Shown here piece after piece: positions 22,404 to 32,970 of a stretch of 64,000 nucleotides of DNA (within the stretch, counting starts at the first letter, position 1; the number at the start of each line of letters is the position of its first letter). Source of the DNA: Diphasiastrum complanatum (Eukaryota > Streptophyta > Lycopodiopsida > Lycopodiales > Lycopodiaceae); assembly GCA_029204225.1 (NCBI GenBank), contig CM055104.1, positions 51,886,294-51,950,293 of the forward strand, written 5' to 3'. A model generated the notes under the pieces. The model worked only from the letters and a program-made list of their open reading frames with translations, ran no database searches and was not told the origin of the DNA. The position numbers and the translations under genes are program-made.

Positions 22404-22905
22404 CATCTGATAAATGCCATCTCCATTGCATCCGACGCCCCTCATTTTTCATTGCACCTGCCACCCTCCATTCGACCTTTAGTTTCTCAAGCTCTTAATT
22501 CTTTCAATCTAGTGTCGCCTTCTCAGTTCCATCTGACAGTGTTTTTTTGATACAATGACATGTAAAAATTTTTGATCTTGTGATTATTTTTTGGAGGACC
22601 CTCCGTTTACAATGTCTTCCCAGTTGCATCCGACCTCCATCTCACTTGTACCCAATGACTTTCCGTTTGCATCCGCTGTTTTTTATTATTTCGAGTTAGC
22701 ATTTTTCAATTTTTTTGAGTTTTTGGATTTTTTCAGATCTTGCATCCCAAATTTTTTACATTCGACGCCCTTCAGTTCCAATTGCATCCGACATCCATCT
22801 CATTTGCATCAGCCGCCCTTCCTCCTCAGTTGCATCCGACAGCCTTCATCTACGTTTACATCCGCCACCCTCATCTACAATTGGATCCAACGTTTTTTCT
22901 AATTT
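22404..22905. repeat. TTGCATCCGAC minisatellite
   Basis: The core TTGCATCCGAC followed by a CCTTCAT-like tail recurs in degenerate form: about 22424, 22624, 22668, 22783, 22804 and 22833, with weaker copies such as TTACATCCGCC at 22857. Copies are irregularly spaced by about 20-120 bp and mixed with T-runs. Long open frames across it come from composition, not from a gene. Confidence 0.7.
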
Positions 22906-23246
22906 TTTCGAGTTTTTTCAAAATTTGGATTTTTCGATACATTATAATTTTTTTCCATACTTTCCATTTTTCAATCACTTGTAATTTTCTCCATACTTTT
23001 CAATTTTTTGATTCCCGACTCTAATTTTTCAGAATTTTTCGAGTTTTTCAAGTTTTTCCGAGTTTTTCGGATTTTGAATTTTTCGACTCTTTTGAGATTT
23101 TTTTCAACTTCCTCAGATTTTCAAATTTTCCGAGGTTTTTTTTTCGTGTTTTCTAAATTCTCAAATTTTTCGAGTTCTTTTTCACTTTTTTTAAATTTTT
23201 GCAATTTGCAAGTTATTTTCGAGTTTTTCAGTTTTTCCGTTTTTTC

Positions 23247-23293
<47 letters not shown>

Positions 23294-23535
23294 CAGGTTT
23301 TTCGATTTTTCGATTTTTTCGATACTTGACATTTTCCAGTCTCTTGACATTTATTCCATACTTGAGATTTTTTGATACGCTACTCAATGTTTTCCAAAAA
23401 TTTTCGATACTGTATCGGCTCGAACAATCCGAGATTTTTCGATATCTAAAATTACATGTTTTCGATACTGTATCGACTCAAATTTTTTCGAGTTTTTTCC
23501 GAGTCACTGTTACTTTTTCGATACTTTGTAGCCTA
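22906..23535. repeat. T-rich array of TTTTTCGAG units with 44-T run
   Basis: About 600 bp in which TTTTTCGAG or TTTTTCGATAC recurs every 10-30 bp, around an uninterrupted 44-T run at 23250-23293. The same word already appears at 22030-22140. Translation gives Phe/Ser-rich (+) or Lys/Glu-rich (-) peptides that are artefacts of the repeat. The regular CG dinucleotide within a T-rich array is striking. Confidence 0.85.
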
Positions 23536-23559
23536 GATTTTTCTATATGCAGATGAGCA

Positions 23560-23930
23560 CAAGACAGTAGTGGGTAAAGCCACTCTAAACTTGATGTTCC
23601 CGAGCGGGAACGTGGTGCTCAAAACCATTTGGCGAGGGATGGCGGGGCGGGCATGCGCTGGTTCCAGCGCTAGCACGCCGTCCGCCATCGCTTGCTGGGA
23701 TGGCGCTGCGCCTGGGCGGCCCATGCCGCGCCAGGGAGCGGCGCTCACGCTCCGACTATTCCGATCCGGTGCCCTCACGGAGTCAGAAACGGGACTCGAG
23801 CCTTGCATCCGACGCCATGAGCGCCAGCGCAAAGGGGTCCCAAAACGTGTTCGAAGGCGAGGCCCGACATTCACCGAGGACAGTCACGGGACGCACGCAG
23901 CGTGCCCACTTCCGCAACCAAGGCTTTGTT
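23560..23930. other. GC-rich island of unknown nature
   Basis: About 370 bp with strongly raised GC content between AT-rich repeats, with sharp edges. All six frames stay open for long stretches because stops are rare in GC-rich DNA. The longest (113 codons on the minus strand, 23533-23874) shows no domain I know. On the minus strand, AGGCTCGAGTCCC (23791-23803) resembles a Pol III B box and TGGCGCTCATGG about 30 nt earlier resembles an A box, so a tRNA-derived SINE is possible. The spacing is short, and no poly(A) or target duplication was identified. Confidence 0.3.
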
Positions 23931-24309
23931 GAAACCCCAGAAATCCCAACATTCTTGTATCAGCCAACTTTGCATTGGTGCTCACAAAGCTAATTATGAC
24001 ACCTATGTTGACATGGCAATAATGTGGCACCTACGTGGCACTCGAGAGCGCACATTCCAATGTGGGAAAACACCTACCGTGTCTGTCTCCTTGGATTATT
24101 GCCAGATTCATTAATTGCTTAACTATATACAATTTACATTTGTGCAAATGAAAGGTACAAGATATGGCATGAAGTTGTTGTGCCGTCTGGAGGAGATCGT
24201 GGGCAGTTGCTGTCATTGTCAAGTTAGTTTGCACAATGCAGAAAGTGAGCGTGAGGAGGCTCCGACATCAAAGTTTGTTGAGTTGTCGTTGGTGTCAAGG
24301 CGAAGAACG
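23931..24309. other. No gene recognised
   Basis: Ordinary-composition DNA between the GC island and an LTR piece, with no supported gene. Confidence 0.35.
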
Positions 24310-24660
24310 TGACATTCTTCGAGTTTTGCCTATGGTTTTTGGAAATGCCAAGTAAATAGTGTTTGTTGCACTTTTTGCATTCTTCGAAAAATTGTGACTC
24401 TCCAAAAAGTCTTTGAGAATGTGAAAATGGGTCTTTGTCGTAGACTTTGGCCTTTTGGTTGTTGGAGTTTACTTGTATTTCTGCAGACTATGCGACAATG
24501 CAAGTAAAAATGTGGCAACATGAATGGAAACAGATTAACATAGGATTTAGGAGAGTAGAGGAGATAAATCCACCCCCCCTTAATCTGGATTTGTGAATGC
24601 CTTGATCTTCATACTAAGCAATGCACACAATATGTCATGTGCATTAACACTTCAATGCCT
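24310..24660 (-). mobile_element. Copia 3' end: coding tail, polypurine tract and LTR start
   Basis: On the minus strand, coding-tail sequence akin to EFEDQGIH (about 24650-24590) leads into a polypurine tract (complement of CCCCCCCTTAA at 24573-24583) and then an LTR start at 24572. The LTR's first 90 bp, with TGGATTTATCTCCTCTAC, match the LTR starts at 30104 (minus) and 52057 (plus). The far end of the LTR (somewhere near 24310) is not defined. A truncated, broken remnant. Confidence 0.6.
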
Positions 24661-24737
24661 TTGTAAATACATTTGCAACCATGTCTTGTGTGTCGTGAAC
24701 AGATTTCTTTCTTTTGAATTTTCGTATGCGGAAGCTG

Positions 24738-25149
24738 GTAGGATCCTAGACACGCGACTACAGATCACAAAACAAAAATCATTCTAGCAAACAAGATAGC
24801 GGAAAACAAGGAGATGGACAAGAGAGAGCAACAATATTATCAGTTTTGATTTTTAGAGTGAGACGATCAGTGTCTCGCTCGTTGGCGACCTGACACTCTG
24901 CTCTTTAGTTGTATTCTGCTCGTTGGCAGACTTTCATGCACAGCTATTTTATTTCTCTATTGTTTCTATTCTTTTCTTTTTCTGCTCTATCTCGCACACC
25001 TTTCTGTTGATCCAGAATCGCATTTATATGTGTGGAGTTTACAAGATAGCTAAAGAGAGATTTACAAGAGTAGTTAACACTAATCGACTAGTTAGTTACT
25101 CTCTATTATTACTAACTATTTCAGCTTAGCGTGAATTTCAAGACTCCAC
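24738..25149 (-). mobile_element. LTR (about 412 bp) of the 25-30 kb Copia element
   Basis: On the minus strand the LTR would begin TGTGGAGTCTTG at 25149, directly after the element's coding end and a short purine stretch. It would run to about 24738 (GGATCCTAGACACG region). Its inner part shares AGTGTCTCGCTCGTTGG, TTCTGCTCGTTGGCAGACTT and flanking blocks with 11923-12110 and 53505-53700. The matching upstream LTR was not found at the other end of this element. Confidence 0.55.
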
Positions 25150-28100
25150 ACCCGTTGAGTTGCCAGTTGGCAGCGCAAAAGATTTTCTTTTGTTTTCTTT
25201 TCATTTCGTGTCGTGTCGTGTCTTTTGGTCCTAGAGGCATGTCTTAGGATTTTTGAGGTACGTTGAATTTCACGATTCAACATTCGCCATTCGACCTTCG
25301 CTTCGTGTCACTTCGCTTCGCGTTGCGGCAAAGTTGCAAAAGTTCACAATTTTTGACACTCCTTCTTGAACCTTGCAACTTTGCACGTTTAATCAATTGG
25401 CTTTCTTTGCTTTGCAAAGAGTGGCTTGTCAAGCGGTTTCATGAGCAGGTCTGCAATCATATCTTCAGACTTTATGTACTAGATCTGGAGCTCTCCCTTC
25501 GAGATTAAATCTTGAATGTGATGATACTTCAGAGATATGTGTTTTGTCTTTGAATGGAAGACAGGATCCTGGGACAGATAAGTGGCACTCTGAGAATCCA
25601 TCATCATCGTGCATGGTTCTCCTTGTGGTATCCCAATTGCCTCCAACATCATCTGCAACCAAACTACCTCGTTCGCCACTTTATGAAGTTGCGATGTATT
25701 CAGCTTCGCATGAGGATTGAGCTACCAAGGTTTGCTTTTTGCATATCCAGCTGATTGTTGTTACGCACGCTATTGAACATCCTCCAGTTACGGACTTGCT
25801 GTCATCTTTGCAGCTTGCCCAGCTTGCATCACTATAGTGGTGCAGCTTGAATCCTTTCCTTTTGTTGTCAGCTCTGTAGGTTAATCCCATATTTTGGGTA
25901 CACTTTAGATATTGTAGAATTTGTTTTGCCATTTGCCAATGCGCCATGACAGGATTGGAAGAAAATTGGCTTAAAGCATAAACAGAAAAAGCCAGATCAG
26001 GTCTGGTACAGATTGTAAGGTACATAAGACTACCGATTAGGTTTTGGTAGGGTATACCTTCCATCTTCTATTTTTCTTTCTCTGTTTTTGGGCAATCCTG
26101 CTTTGTCAGCTTGGCTCCAGCTATCATTGGTGTGGCTTTTTCTTTGCAGTCCATTATGTGATACTGCTTCAGCACTTTTCTGGCATATTCAGACTGACTC
26201 AAATGCATTTCATCTTTTATTTGATCTCTTCTGATCTCTAGCCCAAGGCATTTTGTTGCTTCTCCAAGATCTGTGATTTCATAATTTTCAGAAATCTAAC
26301 TCTCCGTGTCCATGATTAGCATCAAGGAGTTTCCTGTCATATGAGAATCATCCACAAAAATAGTCAGTATCACAAAATCTTTTCCTACTCTTTTTATGTA
26401 GACATTATAGTCTGGTTGTGTAGGATTGAAATTTAGAGACTTCAGAAGACTGTCGAGCTTCTTGTACCAAGCTCGTGATGCCTGCTTTAGACCATAAATG
26501 CATCTCTACAACCGATAGACATATTCTCTATTGTCGGGGTCTTCAAATCCTTCAGGCTGTTTCATGAAGATTTCTTCCACTAGATTTCCGTGGAGAAAGA
26601 CTATCTTTACATCAATATGGTGAATTTCCAGATTGTGTTGTGTAGCGTATGCAAGGAGTAGTCGTATGCTTGTCATCTTGACCATCGACGAATATGTGTC
26701 GAAATAATCAACACCATACCTTTGTGTGTAGCCCTTCGTGACAAGCCTTGCTTTGTAACGGCCAACAATGCCATCTGATTTCATTTTCTTTTTGTACACC
26801 CACTTGCAGTCGATGATCTTTTTGTTTTCTGGCAGTGGCTCTAGTGTCCATGCCTCGTTTTGCCTCATTGACTCGATCTCCTCTGACATTGCCTACTTCC
26901 AAAATTCTCCCTTTGGACTTTGGACAACTTCTTGATATGTTGTTGGCTCTTTAGTGAAGCTGTAGTACTCGAACTGTGTGTCTTCGCTCCACTGAAGATT
27001 GTCAGTGTATCGATCTGGAGGTCTTCTTTGTCTTGTTGACCTTCTGGGTTCGTTTCGTCACTGCTCGAATGTTTCTTGTTCGTGGGGTTGATCTTCTGCT
27101 TCCTGTTGCTCTGGAGTCTGTGGCTCAACATTCTGATTTGACGTCTGTCCCTGATCTCTCTCTTGAATTGATAGTAGTGTGAAAATCTCATGGCCATTTT
27201 CATCTTTCAGTCCAGGGAATGTGGACTCATCGAACTTCACATCTCTACTCAAAACGACCTTTTTGGTGGTTGGATTGTAGAGTTTGTACACTTGTGATCC
27301 GTTCGAGTACCCGACCATGATTGTTTGCTCTGATTTATCATCGAGCTTGTTTCTTTTTTCTTTTGGAATGTGCTTGTATGTTGCACATCCAAACACAAGC
27401 ACGTATGATAGATCAGGCCTTCTATCTGTCCACATTTCATACGGTGTCTTGTTTTTCAACGCTGTCGTTGTTGACATTAGAGAAAATTTGACCTTGGAAA
27501 GGGCCCTATAAGAATTGCCATGTAGGATGACAATTTTTTGACAATGTAAAATACTAAAATAAATTTTTTTTTTTGCCCGCAGTCCTGCCCACACAGTTTT
27601 CGATGGTTAGCTATTATGTGCATAGTATAGTCTGTGGCTGAAAAAAATCATAACTTTTGAACGACAACTCGGATTGAGACGATCACGGTGCCATTAGAAA
27701 GCCCTCGATGAGAGATTTTCAACGACATCCAACATGATCTAGCTCCGAGCTACGGTCAAACAGGTCAACTACGCTTGAAAGAGATATCGGGTTGACCAAG
27801 TGTTGACCGACTAAAACTTTGACTGGCCATAACTTTTTCACCGTAGCTCGAAATTGGGTCATGTTGGTGTCGTTGAAAAGCTCTCGTCGAGGGCTTCCTA
27901 ATGGCACCGTGGTTGTCTCAATCCGAGTTGTCGTTCAAAAGTTACACTATTTTTTTTTTGCTAGGTTGCATACTATACTACAGATAAAATGGCTTATTTA
28001 CGGGCTGCCCCTGACGCAAAATTACAGCTCTTTCAAAAAGAAAAGAAAATCAATTTGAAGGAGCTACGTTACGTAGATTTCAAATTTGAGTGTTTTGATT

Positions 28101-29946
28101 GGACCATGTGGAAGAAACTTTTGAGAAAAAAATAAAAAGTATCTTTTTGAAAGGCCCCTTTTGTGTTCAAATTTTTTCTAATGTTTGTTCTGCAGGTCTA
28201 CTGCTGCAGCTGTTGCCTCAGCCCATAATTGGCTTGGCAATTGAGCCTGTGCCATTATGCATTTGGCTCCTTCGACCAGCGTCCTGTTTCTTCTTTCTGC
28301 AACACCATTATATTCTAATGTGTATGCATGAGTGAATTGATGCTCTATCCCATGTTCTTGGCAGAATTTAGAAAATTCTGTGCTCTTGTACTCACCTCCA
28401 TTGTCAGATTCGATGATATGAATCTTCTTTGAGGTGTGTCTCTCTACAAATGCCACGAACTTTTTGAAAGAGTCAAACACTTCAGATTTTTTCTTTAGGT
28501 AGTAGATCGTAGTCATCCAACTATAATCATCTATGAACGTCAGGAAATACCTCGATCATGAGAGCGAATCCACTTTCATCGGTCCACAGACATCTGAGTG
28601 GATGAGCTCAAAAACTTCTTTGGCTCTTCTTCCCTCATGTGTGAATGGATTTTGATGCTATTTGCCTTTTTGACAGGCTTCGCAGAACTGAATGTTGGGT
28701 CTTGATATCTTTAGACTTGTGACACTGTCTTTCTTGGACATGTCATACAGGCTCCTCATGTTCAGATGATACATTCTCCTCATGTTCAGATGATACATTC
28801 TCCTGTGCCAGAGCTAATCTTCATTTTTTTGGTGCATTTAATATGCTATTAGAATTACTGATTATCTTGGCTTGGTAGAGATTTCCTTCTCTGCATCCAA
28901 CCTGTCAGCAATTTGTTTGTTGTTTTCTCGATCATGCGACATGTATTGCCATCGAATAAAACTCAAATTCCAAGATCTTTCATATGGAGACTGATAGCAG
29001 ATCTTTTCTCAGTGAAGGTACGTAAAGTGCTCCTGGCAACTCTGCTTGACCTGACAGTGTTCGCAATTGTAGAGTTTCGATGCCTTTGACATCGTGTCTG
29101 CTCCCATCACCTAGAATCACTGCTATGTTGTTTTCAAGTTCTCTGAAGTCGATCAAGATTTTCTTGTTGCATGTGATGTGTTATGTTGCTCATGAATCAA
29201 TGACTACATCATAGTCTTGTTCAGTGTAGCTTGTTGAAGCTTCATCATCTCTATCAGCATCTTTTGATGACTCTGCAACATTTGCTTTTTCAAGTTGGTT
29301 TTTTCTTTTTGGGTTGAATCTGCAATCATATGTAGAATGCCCCTTCTTCTTGTAGTGCATGCAAGGTATTGTAGAATTGAACCAACAGTTGTCGGCTATG
29401 TGTCCTGGTTTGTGACAGTGATCACAGGAAGAAGATTGTTGACTTGAAGACTTTGTCTTGTCGAATCTAGGTCTGTTCTTGTTCTTCTTCTTTCTTTTTG
29501 TGAAGAGAGCTTTCTCTTGATCACTGCTTCCTTCTCCTTCGTCCCTCATCAGCGACAAGATTGACTGCTTTGTCTAATGTCATATCTGATAGACTCAGTA
29601 TCAGCATTCTCAGCGGTTGATAGGACGTAGGTAGAGACTTCATGAAGTACATCAGTTATTGTGGTGCTGGGACTTGGTGCTCCTATCCTGATGCAGCGAG
29701 TTGAGCGAAGATCGTTCTGATCTTCTCAACGTGCTGGTCCAACTGGTTGCCATCCCATTGTAATACAATTAACTTTTGTTGTGCCATCTTTGAGAGCTTG
29801 TGCAGAGTGGCTATGGTGATTGAATGATGTGATCTGCATATTGCACTAGATCCTATCAGAATTTTAACTCCTTTGATAGTTGATTGAATATTGTCGAACA
29901 AACACCTATTTGCGACTCCCATGCATTTTTGTAGATTGTGCGACAA
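25150..29946 (-). mobile_element. Ty1/Copia retrotransposon, long broken copy
   Basis: Reading down the minus strand come gag (from about 29946; VEKIRTIFAQLAASG) and two zinc knuckles (CDHCHKPGHIADNC and CMHYKKKGHSTYDC, about 29440-29320). The integrase follows in two parts (28700-28184 with SDNGGEYKSTEF and NGVAERRNRTLVEGA; 27470-27060 with NKTPYEMWTDRRPDLSY and LDDKSEQTIMVGY). RT (26900-26280; CKWVYKKKMKSDG, IHHIDVKIVFLHGNLVEEIF) and RNase H (26064-25465; RPDLAFSVYALSQF, SSCEAEYIA) complete it. Order and spacing are those of a full Copia polyprotein of the Tork/SIRE type, so the copy was once complete. It now has several breaks and a 709-bp foldback insertion in integrase. The gag start runs into a foreign LTR piece near 29921. 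Confidence 0.9.
27475..28183. mobile_element. Foldback DNA element inserted in Copia integrase
   Basis: The ends are inverted repeats starting CATTAGAGAAAATTTG (27475) and, from the other side, CATTAGAAAAAATTTG (28183), followed on both sides by a GGGGCC/GGGCCC-type block. Internally 27651-27758 and 27837-27944 are inverted copies of one another over about 107 bp at roughly 88% identity, with a 78-bp loop. The element interrupts the Copia integrase C-terminal part. Flanking 8-mers GTTGTTGA and TTTGTTCT share TTGTT in the same positions, possibly a decayed 8-bp target duplication of hAT type. It encodes no protein. A related left end lies at 55526. The arms could give a hairpin transcript. Confidence 0.78.
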
Positions 29947-29999
29947 TGAGAGTAAAATTGTAGAAAATGAATGAATTTAGATATGACTATTGGATTAGG

Positions 30000-30095
<96 letters not shown>

Positions 30096-30104
30096 CTTCC
30101 AACA
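29921..30104 (-). mobile_element. Copia LTR start with internal AG expansion
   Basis: The LTR begins on the minus strand at 30104 (TGTTGGAAGATTC) next to a polypurine tract (complement of CCCCCCCTAATTT at 30105-30116). After the AG/CT tract it continues with the block also found at 24480-24572 and 52057-52150, including the complement of GTGCGACAATGAGAGTAAAA. It then runs into the gag region of the neighbouring Copia near 29921, so the LTR is truncated. Confidence 0.65.
30003..30092. repeat. (AG)45 microsatellite
   Basis: A perfect 90-bp AG run. It sits inside the LTR start described at 29921-30104. The sister LTRs at 24572 and 52057 have only a short CT-rich patch (CTCCTCTACTCTCC) at this place, so the run grew after insertion. 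Confidence 0.97.
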
Positions 30105-30800
30105 CCCCCCCTAATTTGGATATATGAATGCCTTGATCTTCAAACTCAACATTGCACAAACAGTATGAGTCTGACTGATTGAATGCTTCATCGACGTTAG
30201 TTGGTTCTTGAATAAGATAATAGGCAAACTCATTGATGTACCTTATATATTGTGTACGCACTCTTTTCAATCTTCTTGGAGGTAGTGTAGGTTGATAATC
30301 ATGTCTTTGGTTTTGTTGCTCCCGAGTTGCAACATCTTCTTTGGATTCACTATCAATAAGTTGTTCGTCGTCTCTTGACATGTTCTAATATGAGATTTGA
30401 AATGTCGTGTCAATAACAAGAGTAGTTTCTAATTCTTGCCCTTCAGGTTGATACATTGATCCACGATAAATATAACATCTCTATTGAAGAATATTTTTGA
30501 AGTAACGGGATCATACAGGTTATAAATTTTATCGAAAGAAGCATAACTAATAAAAATGGATTTGATGTTATTGGAGTTCTTTCTGGTGTCTTCCGGAATT
30601 TGTGCATAGGAAATAGATCTGAATGCTCTAAGGTTCTTAAATTTCTTAAGACAATTTTCTTGAGACCTTTACTCAAACATCTATTTTGAATATAAGCTAA
30701 AGTGGACTTAGCTTCAACCCGTGTGAGGAGACACTTAGCCAATTTGACTAAGGGTTGATTCTTTCTCTAGACAAGGTCATTAGACTAAGGTGAATGAGGA
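30105..30800 (-). mobile_element. Copia fragment (integrase C-terminus to coding end)
   Basis: Minus-strand coding pieces are recognisable. One is an integrase C-terminal area (about 30750-30440, RCLRSF/QIPEDTRK-like and NRDVIF-like blocks). Another is a PPRRLKRVRTQY ... EFAYYLIQEPTNVDEAF connection piece (about 30300-30180). The last is a coding tail CNVEFEDQGIH (about 30155-30120) just before the polypurine tract. The RT region is absent between them. A broken, internally deleted remnant. Confidence 0.65.
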
Positions 30801-30884
30801 GTAATAAATCATTGCTCAATGCCTAAGAAATAATCCTTGAATTCCGCAGAGAGTACATCTTTGCCATTATCAGCCACAACATTT

Positions 30885-31480
30885 TATGCTATTAGTCACC
30901 CATTTGAAGGCCATAATCTCTCAGGATTGAGCTCACCTCTGAGGCAGAAGTGCCTTGCCAGGAGTCGCCTATTTGAGGCCAAAAGCATCTTTTGTTGAGC
31001 TTAGCTATGAGCAAGAAAAAGCCCTGCTGCTAGCTGCAGCTCTGAGGCAAAATACTCCTCTGTTGATAAGTGAAGATCTAAGGCAAATGCACCTTGCTGC
31101 CATTCGCTCTATGAGGCCACATTGTTGATTGAACTTCTGTGGCAAATGATAGCTGATTCCAATCACTTCTCTAAGCATGTCCATTACCTATTGTTGATTG
31201 AACTTCTAAGGCCGAAGATAGCTGCAACCAGTCGCTTTTTTGAGCATGCCATTTGATTGCTGAAAGCACATTTCTATGGCAATAGATAGCATGCTGTTAG
31301 TCGCGTTATGAGGCCATAATCTCTGAGGATTGAGCACTTCTGATGGCAAATATTCAAACGTTTCATTCTTAAACAAGGAGGCATCCATATGAAATCTTTA
31401 GGCCACAATGCAGGGCTCAATGCCTCTGATCCATAGCTGAGCCCTATGACAGTCCTAAGGCAAATGCTTCGCTGCTACTG
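30885..31480. repeat. Degenerate tandem array, 60-70 bp units
   Basis: At least seven head-to-tail units (starting near 30887, 30953, 31022, 31090, 31149, 31218 and 31288) follow a loose consensus: TGCTGYYAGTCGC, then TTTGAGGCCATAATC, GATTGAGCA, and CTTCTGAGGCAAATGATAGC at the end. Units diverge by substitutions and small indels, so the array is old. It lies between a Copia remnant and Gypsy gag. It may be Gypsy non-coding sequence, since it adjoins the gag end. Confidence 0.7.
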
Positions 31481-31810
31481 AGACAGAGCTTGCAGCTGTT
31501 TTCCTAATATTAATCCATCGTTGTCCCTGTGAGCCTTCACCACTATGGTCTACTGAGGAAGTATGAGGTATGAGCCATTGCTGCCAGACGTGAGCTTCTG
31601 CAGTTGGCTACCTGAACCATAAAGAGAGCACTTCCATCGTTGCTCTACAGAGTTTCATTGGAGCTTCTGCTACTGGCTACCTGACCATAAGAGAATCTAT
31701 GCCATCGCTGCACAATGGAAGCATCATGAGAAAATTTCTTTTGATGGTGGGCATTAAATGACCACTAGCCTTCTGCCACTTCCTGAGCAAATTTGCAATG
31801 CCTTCTGCTA
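31481..31810. other. Array-like spacer beside Gypsy gag
   Basis: Looser repetition continues (GAGCTTCTGCAGTTGGCTAC at about 31600 and GAGCTTCTGCTACTGGCTAC at about 31662). No gene is visible. Confidence 0.4.
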
Positions 31811-32640
31811 GTAGCTAGCTCACTGGTGATTCTGTTTGCGGTCTTCAGGTTCTGTCACCTTGAAGGGTTCTTCATGATGGTGTAACTGCGTATTAACATC
31901 CGTTCGTGGATTATGTCCTTCCATTTGAGGCACAGGTGAAAAATGGGCTTCGGCTGCTGCTTTAGCTGCTTCTAGGGCTTCTTCTTCTTCTAACTGTTTA
32001 ATCCACTGTCTCATATTCTGGTATCTCTTCTTTTTTGAGTTGAGATTCGGATACACCCCTGATGCAGTAGGTATATCTATAGTTGGTACAGATTCAGCAG
32101 GTACTGGATCAACTAGAACCTCTTTCTGCTTTTGAACTCTGGTAACAACCATCAAAGTTACTACACTTGGTTCAATAGGCTGAGCTGTTGGTCTTTGCTT
32201 GATCATAATCATATTCATTGGAGCAGTAACCGGTGGTGGTTTTGGTCTTGTTGGACAATCCTTGTAACAATGTCCATAACCACATTCATGATAGAATGGA
32301 ACAAACTTTACATTCCACAACTCTATGGTTCTCTCCGCATGCAAAGCATCCAAGTGGTGCTCTGGCCCATTGTCTAGCTGCTTGTTGTTGCACGGCAACA
32401 TAGATAACATACTGCTCTAAAGGACCAATCTCTTGATCAATACTGTGATTCCATTGCTTACCATTGTGAGGCTTTGGTTCCGTTAGGTTCGCAGGAGGAG
32501 CATTTTGTGCTGGTGGAGCTGGCAAAGCTGGCCGTTCAGGAAATCCAAGGGCAAAATTGAAAGCCTTTCCTTTAGGATCAGGTCCCGTCTGGGTAGTAGG
32601 TTCTCGATATTGAAGCTTATGTTGTGGGGCTATTTCCTAC
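31811..32640 (-). mobile_element. Ty3/Gypsy gag fragment
   Basis: The minus strand encodes a Pro/Ala/Gln-rich gag segment with tandem zinc-knuckle-like clusters, CFACGENHRVVEC (about 32358-32320) and ECGYGHCYKDC (about 32290-32255). An acidic stretch KQLEEEEALEAAKAAAEA follows. The second cluster and what follows match the gag at 10690-10560 (ECGYGHCYKNC), so this is a second copy of the same Gypsy family. No protease or RT follows. It is truncated and broken. Confidence 0.75.
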
Positions 32641-32970
32641 CCTAGCCTCAACCGATATCCAAGCACACAAGTATCAAGGAGACGAGGTTAGATATCACGC
32701 GAAGGTTCGATCCCCATGAGAGCGACAACATAAATCAAAATCCAGCATGCATTGCTGATCCACAATTAACACTAAGATCCACGAAGCATTAACCCTACAT
32801 CCATTAACACTAAATCCACAAAGATAGAAGCTTACTCTTCTCTCTCTCCCTTTCTCTCTCACAAAAAGCATAAGAAAAAGCAATACCAATAATTATCAAA
32901 TCCAACAATTAGCAAACACAAAGAAAACATGAGAGATGGAGGAAAACAGATAGAGCACAAGGACATTCCA
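32641..32970 (-). mobile_element. Gypsy LTR (R-U5 part) upstream of gag
   Basis: This block immediately precedes the gag fragment on the minus strand. Over about 330 bp it matches 45410-45730, with TCTCTCTCCCTTTCTCTCTC, GATCCAACAATTAGCAAA, GAAATGGAGGAAAA-like and CATGAGAGCGA blocks. Both copies are truncated. The word GGTTCGATCCCC at 32704-32715 looks like a tRNA B box but occurs at the same place in both LTR copies, so it belongs to the element. Confidence 0.6.

Noticed and set aside
23008-23556. 182-codon Phe-rich frame and its Lys-rich complement
   Set aside because: Products of the TTTTTCGAG array and poly-T run. Composition alone explains them.
23533-23932. Overlapping frames of 97-120 codons on both strands in the GC island
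   Set aside because: GC-rich DNA has few stops, several frames overlap in both directions, and none shows a domain, so I do not call a gene.
30885-31480. CRISPR-like array
   Set aside because: Units are 60-70 bp, degenerate along their whole length with no constant repeat/variable spacer pattern, and the genome is a plant.
32704-32715. GGTTCGATCCCC as a tRNA gene or SINE B box
   Set aside because: It lies at the same place in two copies of a Gypsy LTR and no tRNA cloverleaf surrounds it.
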